Below are positions 36,957 to 45,483 of a stretch of 64,000 nucleotides of DNA, piece after piece (the stretch's first letter is position 1; the number at the start of each line of letters is the position of its first letter). The DNA is taken from NCBI RefSeq assembly GCF_001927245.1, contig NZ_MJUX01000011.1, positions 1 through 64,000 of the forward strand, given 5' to 3'. Source of the DNA: Acuticoccus yangtzensis. Lineage in GTDB: Bacteria; Pseudomonadota; Alphaproteobacteria; Rhizobiales; Amorphaceae. The position numbers and the translations under genes were made by a program. Under the pieces are notes generated by a model. The model worked only from the letters and a program-made list of their open reading frames with translations. It was not told where the DNA came from and did no database searches.

Positions 36957-37191
36957 GACAAGGGCGCCGCTGGGCGGGTGATACGGATGCGGCCAAAGCG
37001 CCGCGGATCCTGAACACCGCTGTAAAGAAACAGTGCGCTGAGTTTGACGGCGCGCTGCCAACTGTGCCACCGGATCGGGCTTGCCGCGGCGATTTGCACC
37101 CGCTGCGGCAGCGCAGAGGCGGGCAGCCAGACCGGCGACCGCCTCTACGAATGATTGAAAGTCGCCGGCCGGCCCCTAATGTCGGTTTGGA

Positions 37192-39111
37192 ATGATGTGT
37201 ATGAGGGCCCCGGTGCGTCCGCTACTTCAGACGGTGAACCTGCCGAAAGACCTGCGCGCCCTTCCCGAACGGGACCTGCGCCAGCTTGCCGACGAACTGC
37301 GCGACGAACTGATCGAAACCGTCTCGCAGACCGGCGGCCATCTCGGCTCCGCCCTCGGCGTCGTCGAGCTGACGGTGGCGCTGCACTACGTGTTCGACAC
37401 CCCGCGAGACACGCTGATCTGGGACGTCGGCCACCAGTGCTACCCGCACAAGATGCTGACGGGCCGGCGCGACCGGATGCCGACCTTGCGCCAGGCGGGC
37501 GGCCTCTCCGGCTTCACCAAGCGCGACGAGAGCATCTACGACCCCTTCGGCGCGGCCCACTCCTCCACCTCCATCTCCGCCGGCCTCGGCTTCGCGACGG
37601 CGGCCGAGATTTTGGGACAGGATCGCGAGACCATCGCGGTGATCGGCGACGGGTCGATGTCCGCCGGCATGGCCTATGAGGCGATGAACAATGCCGGTGC
37701 GCAGGACGCGCGGCTGATCGTCGTCCTCAACGACAACGACATGTCGATCGCCCCGCCGGTCGGCGCCATGAGCGCCTATCTCGCCCGCCTCGCCAGCGGC
37801 GAACCTTATGTGACGATGCGTGAGGCGCTGAAGGGTCTCGTCAAGCGCCTGCCCCGCTTCGTCGAGCGCGGCGCCGCGCGGGCGGAGGAGTTCGCCAAGG
37901 GCCTCGCCATGGGCGGCACCCTGTTCGAGGAACTCGGCTTCTACTATGTCGGCCCGATCGACGGTCACAATCTCGACCATCTCCTGCCCGTCCTCGCCAA
38001 CGTGCGCGATGCGGACAACAAGCCCGTCCTCGTCCACGTCGTCACGCAGAAGGGCAAGGGCTATCCGCCGGCCGAGAACAGCGCCGACAAGTATCACGGC
38101 GTCGGCAAGTTCGATGTCGTCACAGGCAAGCAGGACAAGGCCAAGCCCAACGCCCCCGCCTACACCAAGGTGTTCGGCAACGCTCTGATTGCCGAGGCGC
38201 AGGCGGACGAGCGCATCGTCGGCATCACCGCCGCGATGCCGTCCGGCACCGGGATCGACCTCTTCGAGCGCGTCTTCCCCGAACGCACCTTCGATGTCGG
38301 GATCGCCGAGCAGCACGCAGTCACCTTCGCGGCGGGGCTGGCGGCGGGCGGGTGCAAGCCCTTCGCCGCCATCTACTCCACCTTCCTGCAGCGCGGCTAC
38401 GATCAGGTGGTGCACGACGTCGCCATCCAGAAGCTGCCGGTGCGATTCGCCATCGACCGCGCGGGCTTCGTTGGTGCGGACGGGTCCACCCACGCAGGCG
38501 CCTTCGACATCGCCTACCTCTCGTGCCTTCCCGGCATGGTGGTGATGGCCGCCGGCGACGAGGCCGAGCTCGTCCACATGGTCGCCACCGCCGCCGCCTA
38601 TGACGACGGGCCGATCGCCTTCCGCTATCCGCGCGGCGAAGGCGTAGGGATCGAGCTTCCCGAACGCGGCACCCCGCTCGAAATCGGCAAGGGCCGCGTC
38701 GTACGCGAAGGAAGCACCATCGCCATCCTGTCGCTGGGTGGACGTCTCGCCCCGTCGCTGCTGGCGGCCGAGGAGCTGTCCGCCAAGGGCCTCTCCACCA
38801 CCGTCGCCGACGCGCGCTTCGCCAAGCCGCTCGACCGCGATCTGATCCTGCGCCTGGCGCGCGAGCACGAGGTGTTGATCACCGTGGAGGAAGGCGCGGT
38901 CGGCGGCTTCGGCAGCCACGTTCTCACCCTGCTCGCCCGCGAAGGCGCACTCGACACCGGCTGCAAGGTGCGCCCGCTGACGATGCCCGACGCGTTCATC
39001 GACCAGGACAAGCCGGACGCGATGTACGCCGCCGCCGGGCTCGACGCGGCCGGCATCGTACGCACGGCGCTTCAGGCGCTCGGCGCCGGCAGCCTCGCGA
39101 ACCGCGCATGA
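37192..39111 (+). CDS. dxs: 1-deoxy-D-xylulose-5-phosphate synthase
   Basis: A 639-residue thiamine-diphosphate enzyme, first step of the MEP pathway. Residues ~45-60 hold the [19 protein letters not shown] segment. The ThDP motif is [18 protein letters not shown]...VLNDNDMSI, and the transketolase-like acid region is [22 protein letters not shown]-terminal [12 protein letters not shown] closes the fold. Full length. The SMP-30 gene overlaps its stop (ATGA). With ispDF 5 kb away it supplies isoprenoid precursors, perhaps for the crtE-like enzyme. Confidence 0.97.
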   Translation: MMCMRAPVRPLLQTVNLPKDLRALPERDLRQLADELRDELIETVSQTGGHLGSALGVVELTVALHYVFDTPRDTLIWDVGHQCYPHKMLTGRRDRMPTLRQAGGLSGFTKRDESIYDPFGAAHSSTSISAGLGFATAAEILGQDRETIAVIGDGSMSAGMAYEAMNNAGAQDARLIVVLNDNDMSIAPPVGAMSAYLARLASGEPYVTMREALKGLVKRLPRFVERGAARAEEFAKGLAMGGTLFEELGFYYVGPIDGHNLDHLLPVLANVRDADNKPVLVHVVTQKGKGYPPAENSADKYHGVGKFDVVTGKQDKAKPNAPAYTKVFGNALIAEAQADERIVGITAAMPSGTGIDLFERVFPERTFDVGIAEQHAVTFAAGLAAGGCKPFAAIYSTFLQRGYDQVVHDVAIQKLPVRFAIDRAGFVGADGSTHAGAFDIAYLSCLPGMVVMAAGDEAELVHMVATAAAYDDGPIAFRYPRGEGVGIELPERGTPLEIGKGRVVREGSTIAILSLGGRLAPSLLAAEELSAKGLSTTVADARFAKPLDRDLILRLAREHEVLITVEEGAVGGFGSHVLTLLAREGALDTGCKVRPLTMPDAFIDQDKPDAMYAAAGLDAAGIVRTALQALGAGSLANRA

Positions 39112-39995
39112 CCGCCCCGTCGATCTCCCTCGTCCACGACGCGAAGGCCGAAGTCGGCGAAGGCGCCGTGTGGGACGCCGAAGCCGGGCACCTCGTCTGG
39201 GTCGACATCGACGGCGGACGCATCCACCGCTTCGACCCCGCGAGCGGCCCGCTGGAGCCGGTGGAGATCGGCGAGCGCCTCGGCTGCCTCGCCTTGTGCA
39301 GCGGCAGCAACATCCTGCTCGCCGCTCAGTCCGGCCTTTATGATCTCGACCTCAGCACCGGTGCGCGCACCCTCTTCGCCGAGCCGGAAGCGCACCTTCC
39401 CGACAACCGCTTCAACGACGGCACCACCGACCGGCAGGGCCGCTGGTGGGTCGGCTCGATGTCGCTGCTGCCCGCGCCGCCCCCCGCCGACGGGACCTTC
39501 TACCGCGTCGACGCCGACAGGAAGGTCACCCCGGTGATCGACGGCATCATCTGCACCAACGGCCTCGCCTTCTCGCCGGACGGGCGGACGATGTATTTCT
39601 CCGACTCCAACCCCGCCGTGCGCACCATCTGGGCCGCCGACTACGATGTCGACGAAGGTGTGCCCACCAACCGCCGCCTCTTCTTCGACACCCGCAGCGT
39701 GCCCGGCCGTCCCGACGGCGCCACCGTGGACGCCGACGGCTGCTACTGGATGGCCGGTGTCGGCGGCTGGCAGCTCCTGCGCCTCACTCCGGCGGGCGAG
39801 ATCGACATGGTGATCGACATGCCGATCGAGCGGCCCAGCAAGCCGGAGTTCGGCGGCCCCGGCCTCACCGACCTCTACGTCACCTCGATCGGCATCAACC
39901 AGTCGCCCGGCACGGTGCAGCCCCACGCAGGCGGCCTCTTCGTGGTGACGGGCCTTCCCGCCCCCGGCCTCATCCCCGCCCGCTTCCCCGGCTGA
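39108..39995 (+). CDS. SMP-30/gluconolactonase-like beta-propeller protein
   Basis: A 295-residue six-bladed propeller. The metal-site Glu is in VGEGAVWD, and later ligands lie in [40 protein letters not shown] and [14 protein letters not shown]. These are the family lactonase residues. The typical substrate is an aldonolactone such as glucono- or arabinonolactone. The ATG overlaps the dxs stop, so it is co-translated with an unrelated pathway gene. Confidence 0.92.
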   Translation: MTAPSISLVHDAKAEVGEGAVWDAEAGHLVWVDIDGGRIHRFDPASGPLEPVEIGERLGCLALCSGSNILLAAQSGLYDLDLSTGARTLFAEPEAHLPDNRFNDGTTDRQGRWWVGSMSLLPAPPPADGTFYRVDADRKVTPVIDGIICTNGLAFSPDGRTMYFSDSNPAVRTIWAADYDVDEGVPTNRRLFFDTRSVPGRPDGATVDADGCYWMAGVGGWQLLRLTPAGEIDMVIDMPIERPSKPEFGGPGLTDLYVTSIGINQSPGTVQPHAGGLFVVTGLPAPGLIPARFPG

Positions 39996-40017
39996 GGCCG
40001 GCCGAAGCGCCGTGCCA

Positions 40018-40097
40018 ACTGGCCGAGCGTCGCACAAATTGGCCGAGCGTCGCGCAAACCGGTTGAGCGTCGCGCCCACCGGCCAAGCGTCGCGCCA
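40018..40097. repeat. Four tandem 20-bp repeats
   Basis: Four adjacent 20-base units starting at 40018, 40038, 40058 and 40078 share the core GAGCGTCGCGC (AAGCGTCGCGC in the last) and a variable ACCGG/ATTGG lead. Degenerate flanking copies may extend both ways. It lies between the convergent SMP-30 and cobP genes. Confidence 0.75.
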
Positions 40098-40135
40098 CCG
40101 CGGACCGTCCAGCCGACCGGCGCCCAGCGCCACCC

Positions 40136-40669
40136 TCAGAGTTGAATGCGCGGTTCCGGCGCGGGCTTCACCATGAGCGGGATCCCGGCGACCATCTTGA
40201 TCACAGTCGTCGCCGCGCGGGCCATCGCCTGGTTCAGCATTCCCTGCTCGTCGCGGAAGGCACGGCCGAGCGGGGTTGCGGGAACGATCCCCTCGCCCAC
40301 TTCGTTCGCCACCGCGATCACCGGCCGCTCACGCACCTCCAGCGCCTCCAGGAGCCGCGCGCGGCCAGCGGCGATATCATGCTCGCCCAGCATCAGATTG
40401 GTCAGCCACAACGTCAGACAGTCGATGAGGAGGATGCCCTCCCCCGGCACGGCGGCGGCAAGGTCAAGCGGCACCTCCAGCGTCCGCCAATGGTCAGGCC
40501 GACGGGATTGGTGGAGGGTGATGCGCGCTTCCATCTCCGCATCGCGTGGCGCACCGGCCGTTGCGGCATAGGTGACGGGCTTGCCCGCCCGCTCTGCGAT
40601 CTCCTCGGCATAGCGCGATTTCCCCGATCGGGCCCCGCCGATGACGAGTATGAATTCAGGCTTGTGGAT
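40136..40669 (-). CDS. cobP: Adenosylcobinamide kinase / adenosylcobinamide-phosphate guanylyltransferase with non-canonical start
   Basis: The frame encodes a complete CobU/CobP: P-loop FILVIGGARSGKSRYAEEIA, then ILLIDCLTLWLTNLML and VIAVANEVGEGIVPATPLGR. It phosphorylates adenosylcobinamide and transfers GMP in late cobalamin assembly. Between an in-frame TAG (40706-40708) and the P-loop there is no ATG, GTG or TTG. The first conventional start, ATG at 40534, would delete the P-loop. An AGGGGGA ribosome site sits 6 bases before an ATC codon at 40669, giving a normal 177-residue protein beginning at the HKPEF segment. Either ATC initiates or a base error has hidden the start. It is just upstream of tRNA-Asn on the other strand. 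Confidence 0.8.
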   Translation of the reverse strand: MHKPEFILVIGGARSGKSRYAEEIAERAGKPVTYAATAGAPRDAEMEARITLHQSRRPDHWRTLEVPLDLAAAVPGEGILLIDCLTLWLTNLMLGEHDIAAGRARLLEALEVRERPVIAVANEVGEGIVPATPLGRAFRDEQGMLNQAMARAATTVIKMVAGIPLMVKPAPEPRIQL

Positions 40670-40733
40670 GACGCGTCCCCCTGTTGCATCCCCGAACGGG
40701 CGTTGCTATACCCCCGTCACGCGAGCGCGTCAT

Positions 40734-40808
40734 TCCCCGGTAGCTCAGCGGTAGAGCAACCGGCTGTTAACCGGTTGGTCGCTGGTTCGAATCCGGCCCG
40801 GGGAGCCA
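40734..40808 (+). tRNA. tRNA-Asn (GTT)
   Basis: A 75-base cloverleaf with encoded CCA. Acceptor TCCCCGG pairs with CCGGGGA; the anticodon arm ACCGG/CCGGT holds loop CTGTTAA, anticodon GTT; the T loop is GGTTCGAATCC. Confidence 0.95.
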
Positions 40809-41286
40809 CTCGCATGGCTGCTGTTTTGATGCAGCACCTGTGGTCTTCGCGCAAAACCTCACCCATTCAGTTCTGACCAAGACGTGGGTCTCTCTGACCG
40901 CGCCGTGTCGTGCGGTGCCAAATCGGCGCGACGGTCATGCATGTGCCCGTCGCATTCGGGCGTTTGCGCCAGCGCGTTTCGCGAACTGTTGCCGTCGGCG
41001 TGTCAGCGCCGCGCTCGGATGAGCTGTCCCTCTCTTCGTCGCAAAGCACGATCCACGCCCCATGTCCCGCTGCGGACCGCCAGCCCGGTCCTGGACCCCG
41101 GTGCACGCATAACAGCGCGAGCCATCCCGCGACGGGATCGAGGCACTCCGGGCAGCGCCGCCAGGTCGAACGAAGCCCAAACCTGCGGGGCGGCATCGAT
41201 TCGCGGGCCGCACCGGCGCTACCGCGCACAGCACTGGCGGCGATGTTGTCGGTCCGCGCCGCCAGCCGTGCACGAAGGTGGCCGGT
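40809..41286. other. Intergenic region after tRNA-Asn
   Basis: About 480 bases with no supported gene, riboswitch or tRNA-3'-end duplication. Overlapping short open frames on both strands lack ribosome sites and family features. No integrase adjoins, so there is no sign of an integrated element. Confidence 0.45.
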
Positions 41287-43098
41287 TCAGGCGGGCGCGG
41301 AGCGGCGCGATGCCGCCGTCAGGATCACCGGAACCATGTCGTCCAGATCGGCGCAGGGCACCGCTCCCGCCGCGCGGATCTCGTCGGTCAGATCCACCGG
41401 CAGGCTTGAGTTCGACGCGTCGGGGATGCCGTTCAGCTTGCCGCCGATCATCACCGGGCAGTCCATGCCGCGCGCTGCCAGCGCCGCCATCACTTCGCGA
41501 ACATAGGAAAGGCCGACGCCGTTGTAGGTGCTGATCGCGACGATGTCGGCCGCCGCCGCACGGGCCGCTTCCACCAGCGCCTCGGGATCCACCGCCACGC
41601 CGCCGTCCACCGTGCCGATCCCCGCCTGCTCCAGCGCGCGGCGGACCAGATAGGCGCCATGTTCATGCACGTCGGTCGTCCCGACGATGACGGTGACAGC
41701 GCGCCCCGCGACGGCGTCCGGCGCCACCCCCGCGCTGGCCTCCGGCGCCACCCCCGCAGCGAGCGCAGGGGCCTGGCGGACCGCCCAGTCGCGCGCCATG
41801 CGGTCGAGTTCTTCGGCCCACTCTGCGGGAACCAGCGGGCGCGCCGCATCGCCTGCCGCCGCGGCGCCGAACCAGGCTTCCATGCGCTTCGGCCCGGCGC
41901 GGCGGATCGCTAACATCAGCGCCGCCGGATCGGCCGTGTCCACCCCCCGCTCGGCCAGCCCCGCCAATGCGCGCGCGGCGAACGCCTTCCCGCCCGCCAC
42001 CAGCGTGTCCGCCAAAGCCTCGATCGCCGCCGCGTCCACCGCTGCGACGTGGTCGGCCGCATGCGCCACCAGCCGGTCGGCGAAAAGCTGCGCGTCCAGA
42101 ATTTCGTCGACATCCGGGATGCGCACGTTCTCGGTCACCGGCACAGGGTTGATGGCATGGCCGGAGGGGCGGCGCATCAGCGCCACGATGTCGGCGAGGA
42201 GATAACTCGCGAGGCTGGCATAATTGGCCGCCGGCTCGGCGCGGTAGGCGACCGTGTTGCCGAAGATCATCGTCCCCGGCGTGTCTGTCAGCCGCGCCAC
42301 CGCGGCCTGAAAGGCGGCACGGCTGAGCGGGTGCGAGAAGTGATGGCCGAAGCAGAAGGAGGCCTTCGCGCCGATCAGATCCTCGACGATATGTTTCTCG
42401 ACGATCACCATGCCGACGGCGGACGCCATGTCCATGAAGAGGCCGGCGAACCCGTCGTCGAGGTTGGAGTGGACCAGGATTTCGGCGTCCTGCGCGGCGA
42501 TCAGCCCGAGAGCGATCACCGTCGCTTCGGTGGTGGCGACGTCGTCGTCCCAATGCGGCAGGCGGAAGGTGAAATATTGACCCAGATTGCCGATGGCGGT
42601 GGCGCCCGCGGCAATCGCGGCGCGCACGTTCTCGACCGCGCCCGGCAGGCCCAGCATGAAGTCGCCGAAATGGGGCGCCGCGGGCGCCGCGTTGGTGATG
42701 CGGGCGAAATCCTCCGGCCCGGCGAGGACGATGCCGGTGCCTCTGGTCGCCGCCGCACGGCGCTCCTGCGGATAGCCCATCGTCCAGTCCAGCGTGACGC
42801 CGAAACGGTCGATCCGTGCGCCGCGGCGGGCGACCTTGTCGGCAAGGTCCGCCATCGCCCCCACCGTGCGCTCCACGCTGCGAAAGCCGATGTGGGCGTG
42901 GCGCATGATCCGCCCCTCCCGCGCCGTCCGCCGCTTGTAGGCGGCCTCGGAGGGAACGCCCTCCGCGTCCAGAAAGAGACAGCGGCCCAACCGCCAGTCC
43001 CGCGCCATCGCCCGCCCCTCGGCGAGGAGGTCCGCTCCGGGACGCAGCGCCGGAGCGGTGAGCGTCGGCACGGCGGGCGAGGCGGCGCCAAGGGACAT
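41287..43098 (-). CDS. Cobalamin-dependent mutase-like fusion protein (glutamate mutase E-like barrel plus B12-binding domain)
   Basis: About 603 residues from ATG 43098 (a GTG lies four codons earlier). The first ~400 residues resemble the catalytic barrel of glutamate/methylaspartate mutase subunit E: NLGQYFTFRLPHWDDDVATT, then LVHSNLDDGFAGLFMDMAS and ASFCFGHHFSHPL. Residues ~470-607 are a B12-binding Rossmann domain with the D-x-H-x-x-G motif in GTTDVHEHGAYLVRRAL, providing the His ligand to cobalt, and VMIGGKLNG near the end. Classical glutamate mutase has these as two polypeptides; here they are fused. The substrate is unknown. A cupin gene sits 15-27 bases upstream in the same operon, and cobP is nearby. 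Confidence 0.78.
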   Translation of the reverse strand: MSLGAASPAVPTLTAPALRPGADLLAEGRAMARDWRLGRCLFLDAEGVPSEAAYKRRTAREGRIMRHAHIGFRSVERTVGAMADLADKVARRGARIDRFGVTLDWTMGYPQERRAAATRGTGIVLAGPEDFARITNAAPAAPHFGDFMLGLPGAVENVRAAIAAGATAIGNLGQYFTFRLPHWDDDVATTEATVIALGLIAAQDAEILVHSNLDDGFAGLFMDMASAVGMVIVEKHIVEDLIGAKASFCFGHHFSHPLSRAAFQAAVARLTDTPGTMIFGNTVAYRAEPAANYASLASYLLADIVALMRRPSGHAINPVPVTENVRIPDVDEILDAQLFADRLVAHAADHVAAVDAAAIEALADTLVAGGKAFAARALAGLAERGVDTADPAALMLAIRRAGPKRMEAWFGAAAAGDAARPLVPAEWAEELDRMARDWAVRQAPALAAGVAPEASAGVAPDAVAGRAVTVIVGTTDVHEHGAYLVRRALEQAGIGTVDGGVAVDPEALVEAARAAAADIVAISTYNGVGLSYVREVMAALAARGMDCPVMIGGKLNGIPDASNSSLPVDLTDEIRAAGAVPCADLDDMVPVILTAASRRSAPA

Positions 43099-43124
43099 GC
43101 GACGAGGCACCAGGCCGCGGCCGG

Positions 43125-43652
43125 TCAGAGCGCGCCGGGGTCGCGCTGATCGTCCGGCTGTGCGCCGAACACCGTCGCCCGCTCGATCTCCAGCACGTTG
43201 TCCGGCCGGGGGAAGTTGCTCGGCACCCGGTCACCCTGCGAGCGCGGCCGGCCGATCAGGCGGAAAAAATCCTCCAGCCCGTTCGGCAGGATCAACCACA
43301 TCCACCTGAGGTCGGTCGATCCGTCATTGATGAACATGTGCCTCACGCCCATCGGCAGGAAGATCGTAGTGCCGGGCTCCATCGGATGCGCCGCACCGTC
43401 GATCACCGCGCGGCCGGTCCCTTCGATGACGAAGATCGCCTCCTCGTTCTCCTCGTGCGTATGTTCGCGCACATAGCCGCCCGGCGCGACGTTCTGCGTG
43501 CCCATCGCGAACGGGGACTTCATGCCGACGATGTGCGGTGCCAGCGCCACGTCGATGTAGCCGTTGGCCGGCACGGGCTGCCAGTAGCTCTCACGCTCCC
43601 GCGGGCCCGAGACGTGGACCCCGATCTCGGCGGCCTTACGTTTGACGTCCAT
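43125..43652 (-). CDS. Cupin-domain protein
   Basis: A 175-residue single cupin. The metal-binding motif 1 reads GGYVREHTHEENEEAIFVIEG (two His, Glu) and motif 2 GTTIFLPMGVRHMFIN (His). N-terminal VKRKAAEIGVHVSGPRERES is unremarkable. Such proteins may be dioxygenases, isomerases or sugar-acid sensors. It precedes the cobalamin-dependent mutase-like gene in the same direction with a short gap, suggesting a shared pathway, perhaps handling the mutase's substrate or product. Confidence 0.85.
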   Translation of the reverse strand: MDVKRKAAEIGVHVSGPRERESYWQPVPANGYIDVALAPHIVGMKSPFAMGTQNVAPGGYVREHTHEENEEAIFVIEGTGRAVIDGAAHPMEPGTTIFLPMGVRHMFINDGSTDLRWMWLILPNGLEDFFRLIGRPRSQGDRVPSNFPRPDNVLEIERATVFGAQPDDQRDPGAL

Positions 43653-44149
43653 GATCGATCTCCGGCCCGACTGGTCGCAAAGTGCAGGTTTGGAGGGTGG
43701 ACAGCGCCGGCGCTCCGGTCAACGCCCGGCGGCAGCGTCGCCGCCTTTGCCAACCGATCCGCTCGCCCCCGCCGGCGCACCGCTCATCCATTCCTTCTGC
43801 GGCTTCAGGCGGATGTCCATGAGGAGGTTGCGCAATGAGTGTCGCGTGCGTTCACTGCGGAGCGTCGGCCGTGAGGGCGCCGGCTGGCCTCGGCCACGGT
43901 GACGTCGGTCACCGCTCCCATAGCTCCGGCGGGGGAAGGCCAGGCGGCGTTGCTGCCCTTCACCGCCGCCCGATCGAACGAGTGCAGACACGTGAATACC
44001 GACGAACCGAGCCTCCGATTTGCCCAACCTCGCCCAGCACCCGAGCGTTACGGCGTGCGCCATGGCGCCTGCTGCGCCCGCCACGGCGCTTCATCGCGTC
44101 GGCGGCGCGCCTCCCGTCGTGCGTGCCCTGCCCGTCCGGATTGTCGCCC
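43653..44149. other. Intergenic region or N-terminal extension upstream of proC-like gene
   Basis: About 500 bases. A strong ribosome site GAGGAGG (43821-43827) precedes an ATG at 43835 that is in frame with the reductase gene. The 105 residues this would add (MSVACVHCGASAV, then Arg/Ser/Pro-rich) look like translated noncoding DNA, so I place the reductase start at 44150. The cupin promoter is also expected here. Confidence 0.4.
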
Positions 44150-44902
44150 ATGATGCTGGGTGTGATCGGCGTCGGCCATCTCGCGACCGCCGTCCTGCGC
44201 GGCCTCATGCGCTCGGGCGTGGAGCCGGAAAGCGTCATCCTCTCGCCCCGCGGGCACGGGAAGGCGCTCGCCGCGGCCCACGGCTTCAGCCTCGCCGCCG
44301 ACAATGCGGAGGTCGTCCGGCGGGCCGGCACGATCCTCCTCGCCGTGCGTCCGGCTGACGCTGCCACGGTGACCGCGTCGCTCGAGCTCGGTGCGCACCA
44401 CACCCTCGTGTCGGCCTGCGCGGGGGTCACGGTCGCCACGCTCGCAGGTGCGGCCCCTGCGGCCCGTATCGTGCGCATCATGCCGGTTACGGCGGCGGCT
44501 TACGGCGCCAGTCCGACGCTTCTTTACCCACACGATGGCGCGGTGGCGGACTGGCTCGCCCAGCTCGGCCCCGTCATTCCCATCGGCTCGGAAGAGGAGT
44601 TCGAGGTCGCCACCGTCAGCGCGGCGGTCTACGGCTGGGCGCAGGCGCTGATCGGTGCGGGCGCGGACTGGTCGGCCCGCCACGGCCTTCCCGCCGAGGT
44701 CGCACGCCAGCTCGCCGCGGCCACGTTCACCGCCGCGGGCCGCATGCTGGCCGAGGATCCGGCCCCGGCGGACGAGCTCATCCGCTCACTCGCCACACCC
44801 GGCGGCATCACCGAGGCGGGGCTCGATCATCTCACCGCGAACGGTGCCTTCACCGCCTGGGACGGCGCCTGCGACGTGGTGTTGAAGAGGCTGCGCGGCT
44901 GA
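44150..44902 (+). CDS. Pyrroline-5-carboxylate reductase-like protein
   Basis: About 250 residues from the ATG-ATG pair at 44150. The dinucleotide fold is MLGVIGVGHLATAVLRGLM, followed by ILLAVRPADAATV and the C-terminal dimerisation helices with ATPGGITEAGLDHLTANGAF, the ProC active-site segment. ProC makes proline from pyrroline-5-carboxylate with NADPH. Some sequence departs from housekeeping ProC (ESVILSPRGHGKALAAAHGF), so a paralogue with another imine substrate is possible. Confidence 0.82.
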   Translation: MMLGVIGVGHLATAVLRGLMRSGVEPESVILSPRGHGKALAAAHGFSLAADNAEVVRRAGTILLAVRPADAATVTASLELGAHHTLVSACAGVTVATLAGAAPAARIVRIMPVTAAAYGASPTLLYPHDGAVADWLAQLGPVIPIGSEEEFEVATVSAAVYGWAQALIGAGADWSARHGLPAEVARQLAAATFTAAGRMLAEDPAPADELIRSLATPGGITEAGLDHLTANGAFTAWDGACDVVLKRLRG

Positions 44903-45076
44903 TCCGCCGGGCGTCTCACGCGCAACCGCCGAGCTGGCGCATCCACGTCCGGCGCCCTGTGCCCCTTCACGGGCGATAGAGGACTTCGGTGCCGCCATGC
45001 GCCGATCAGACGGTTTCGCCGCGGGGCGGTGCAGCGCCCGGCCCGTCCGTCACCCAGCGCGCCGTGGCGGGCGGGA

Positions 45077-45391
45077 TCATTGCAGCGGCGAAAAATCCGT
45101 CGGCAGCAGGATGCGCGAGTGTTGCTCGGCGAGGAGGCCGTCGACGCGCTTCAGATAGGCCTGCCAGTCGGGGTCGGCCATCATCCTGCGGCGGCGCGCC
45201 ATGCGGTCGTCAAGGCCCTCGTAGCCCCACAGGGCGACGACGTGGTTCAGCGTACCGATCTCGGACGTGAAGTAGCACACGAACGTGCCGAGGTGCTTCT
45301 TCTGGATCGCGAGGCCGTGGTTCTTGTAGGCGTCGACGAACTCGGCCAGCTTGCCCGGCTTGATGTGATAGTCGCGTTCTTCGTAGATCAT
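45077..45391 (-). CDS. NIPSNAP family protein
   Basis: A 104-residue dimeric alpha-beta barrel protein starting MIYEERDYHIKPGKLAEFVD, with GTLNHVVALWGYEGLDDRMA in the middle. Length and the Tyr-Glu-x-R-x-Y start fit bacterial NIPSNAP proteins, often found near catabolic genes. It follows the TRAP large permease gene by 92 bases and probably belongs to the same transcript. No enzymatic role is established. Confidence 0.85.
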   Translation of the reverse strand: MIYEERDYHIKPGKLAEFVDAYKNHGLAIQKKHLGTFVCYFTSEIGTLNHVVALWGYEGLDDRMARRRRMMADPDWQAYLKRVDGLLAEQHSRILLPTDFSPLQ

Positions 45392-45483
45392 CGGTCGGCT
45401 CCGGGTGGGGGCGCGGCGGGGCGCCGGGCCATCTAACGACCCGGCGCGATGCGTGTCCATTTGTGCCGAGCGATCGCCCCGGC

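Noticed and set aside
40018-40097. CRISPR array reading of the 20-bp tandem repeats.
   Set aside because: The units adjoin without spacers, are only 20 bases long and have no cas genes nearby.
40136-40534. Reading cobP as a truncated pseudogene starting at ATG 40534.
   Set aside because: The codons upstream to 40669 encode an intact P-loop and family N-terminus in the same frame, so the gene body is complete; only the start codon is abnormal.
40734-41286. tRNA-Asn as an integration site with a genomic island after it.
   Set aside because: No integrase, no duplicated tRNA 3' end seen downstream, and flanking genes are ordinary chromosomal types.
43719-44084. Minus-strand 121-codon frame between the cupin and proC-like genes.
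   Set aside because: Arg/Gly/Ser-rich, no family likeness, no ribosome site, and it competes with promoter space for the cupin gene.
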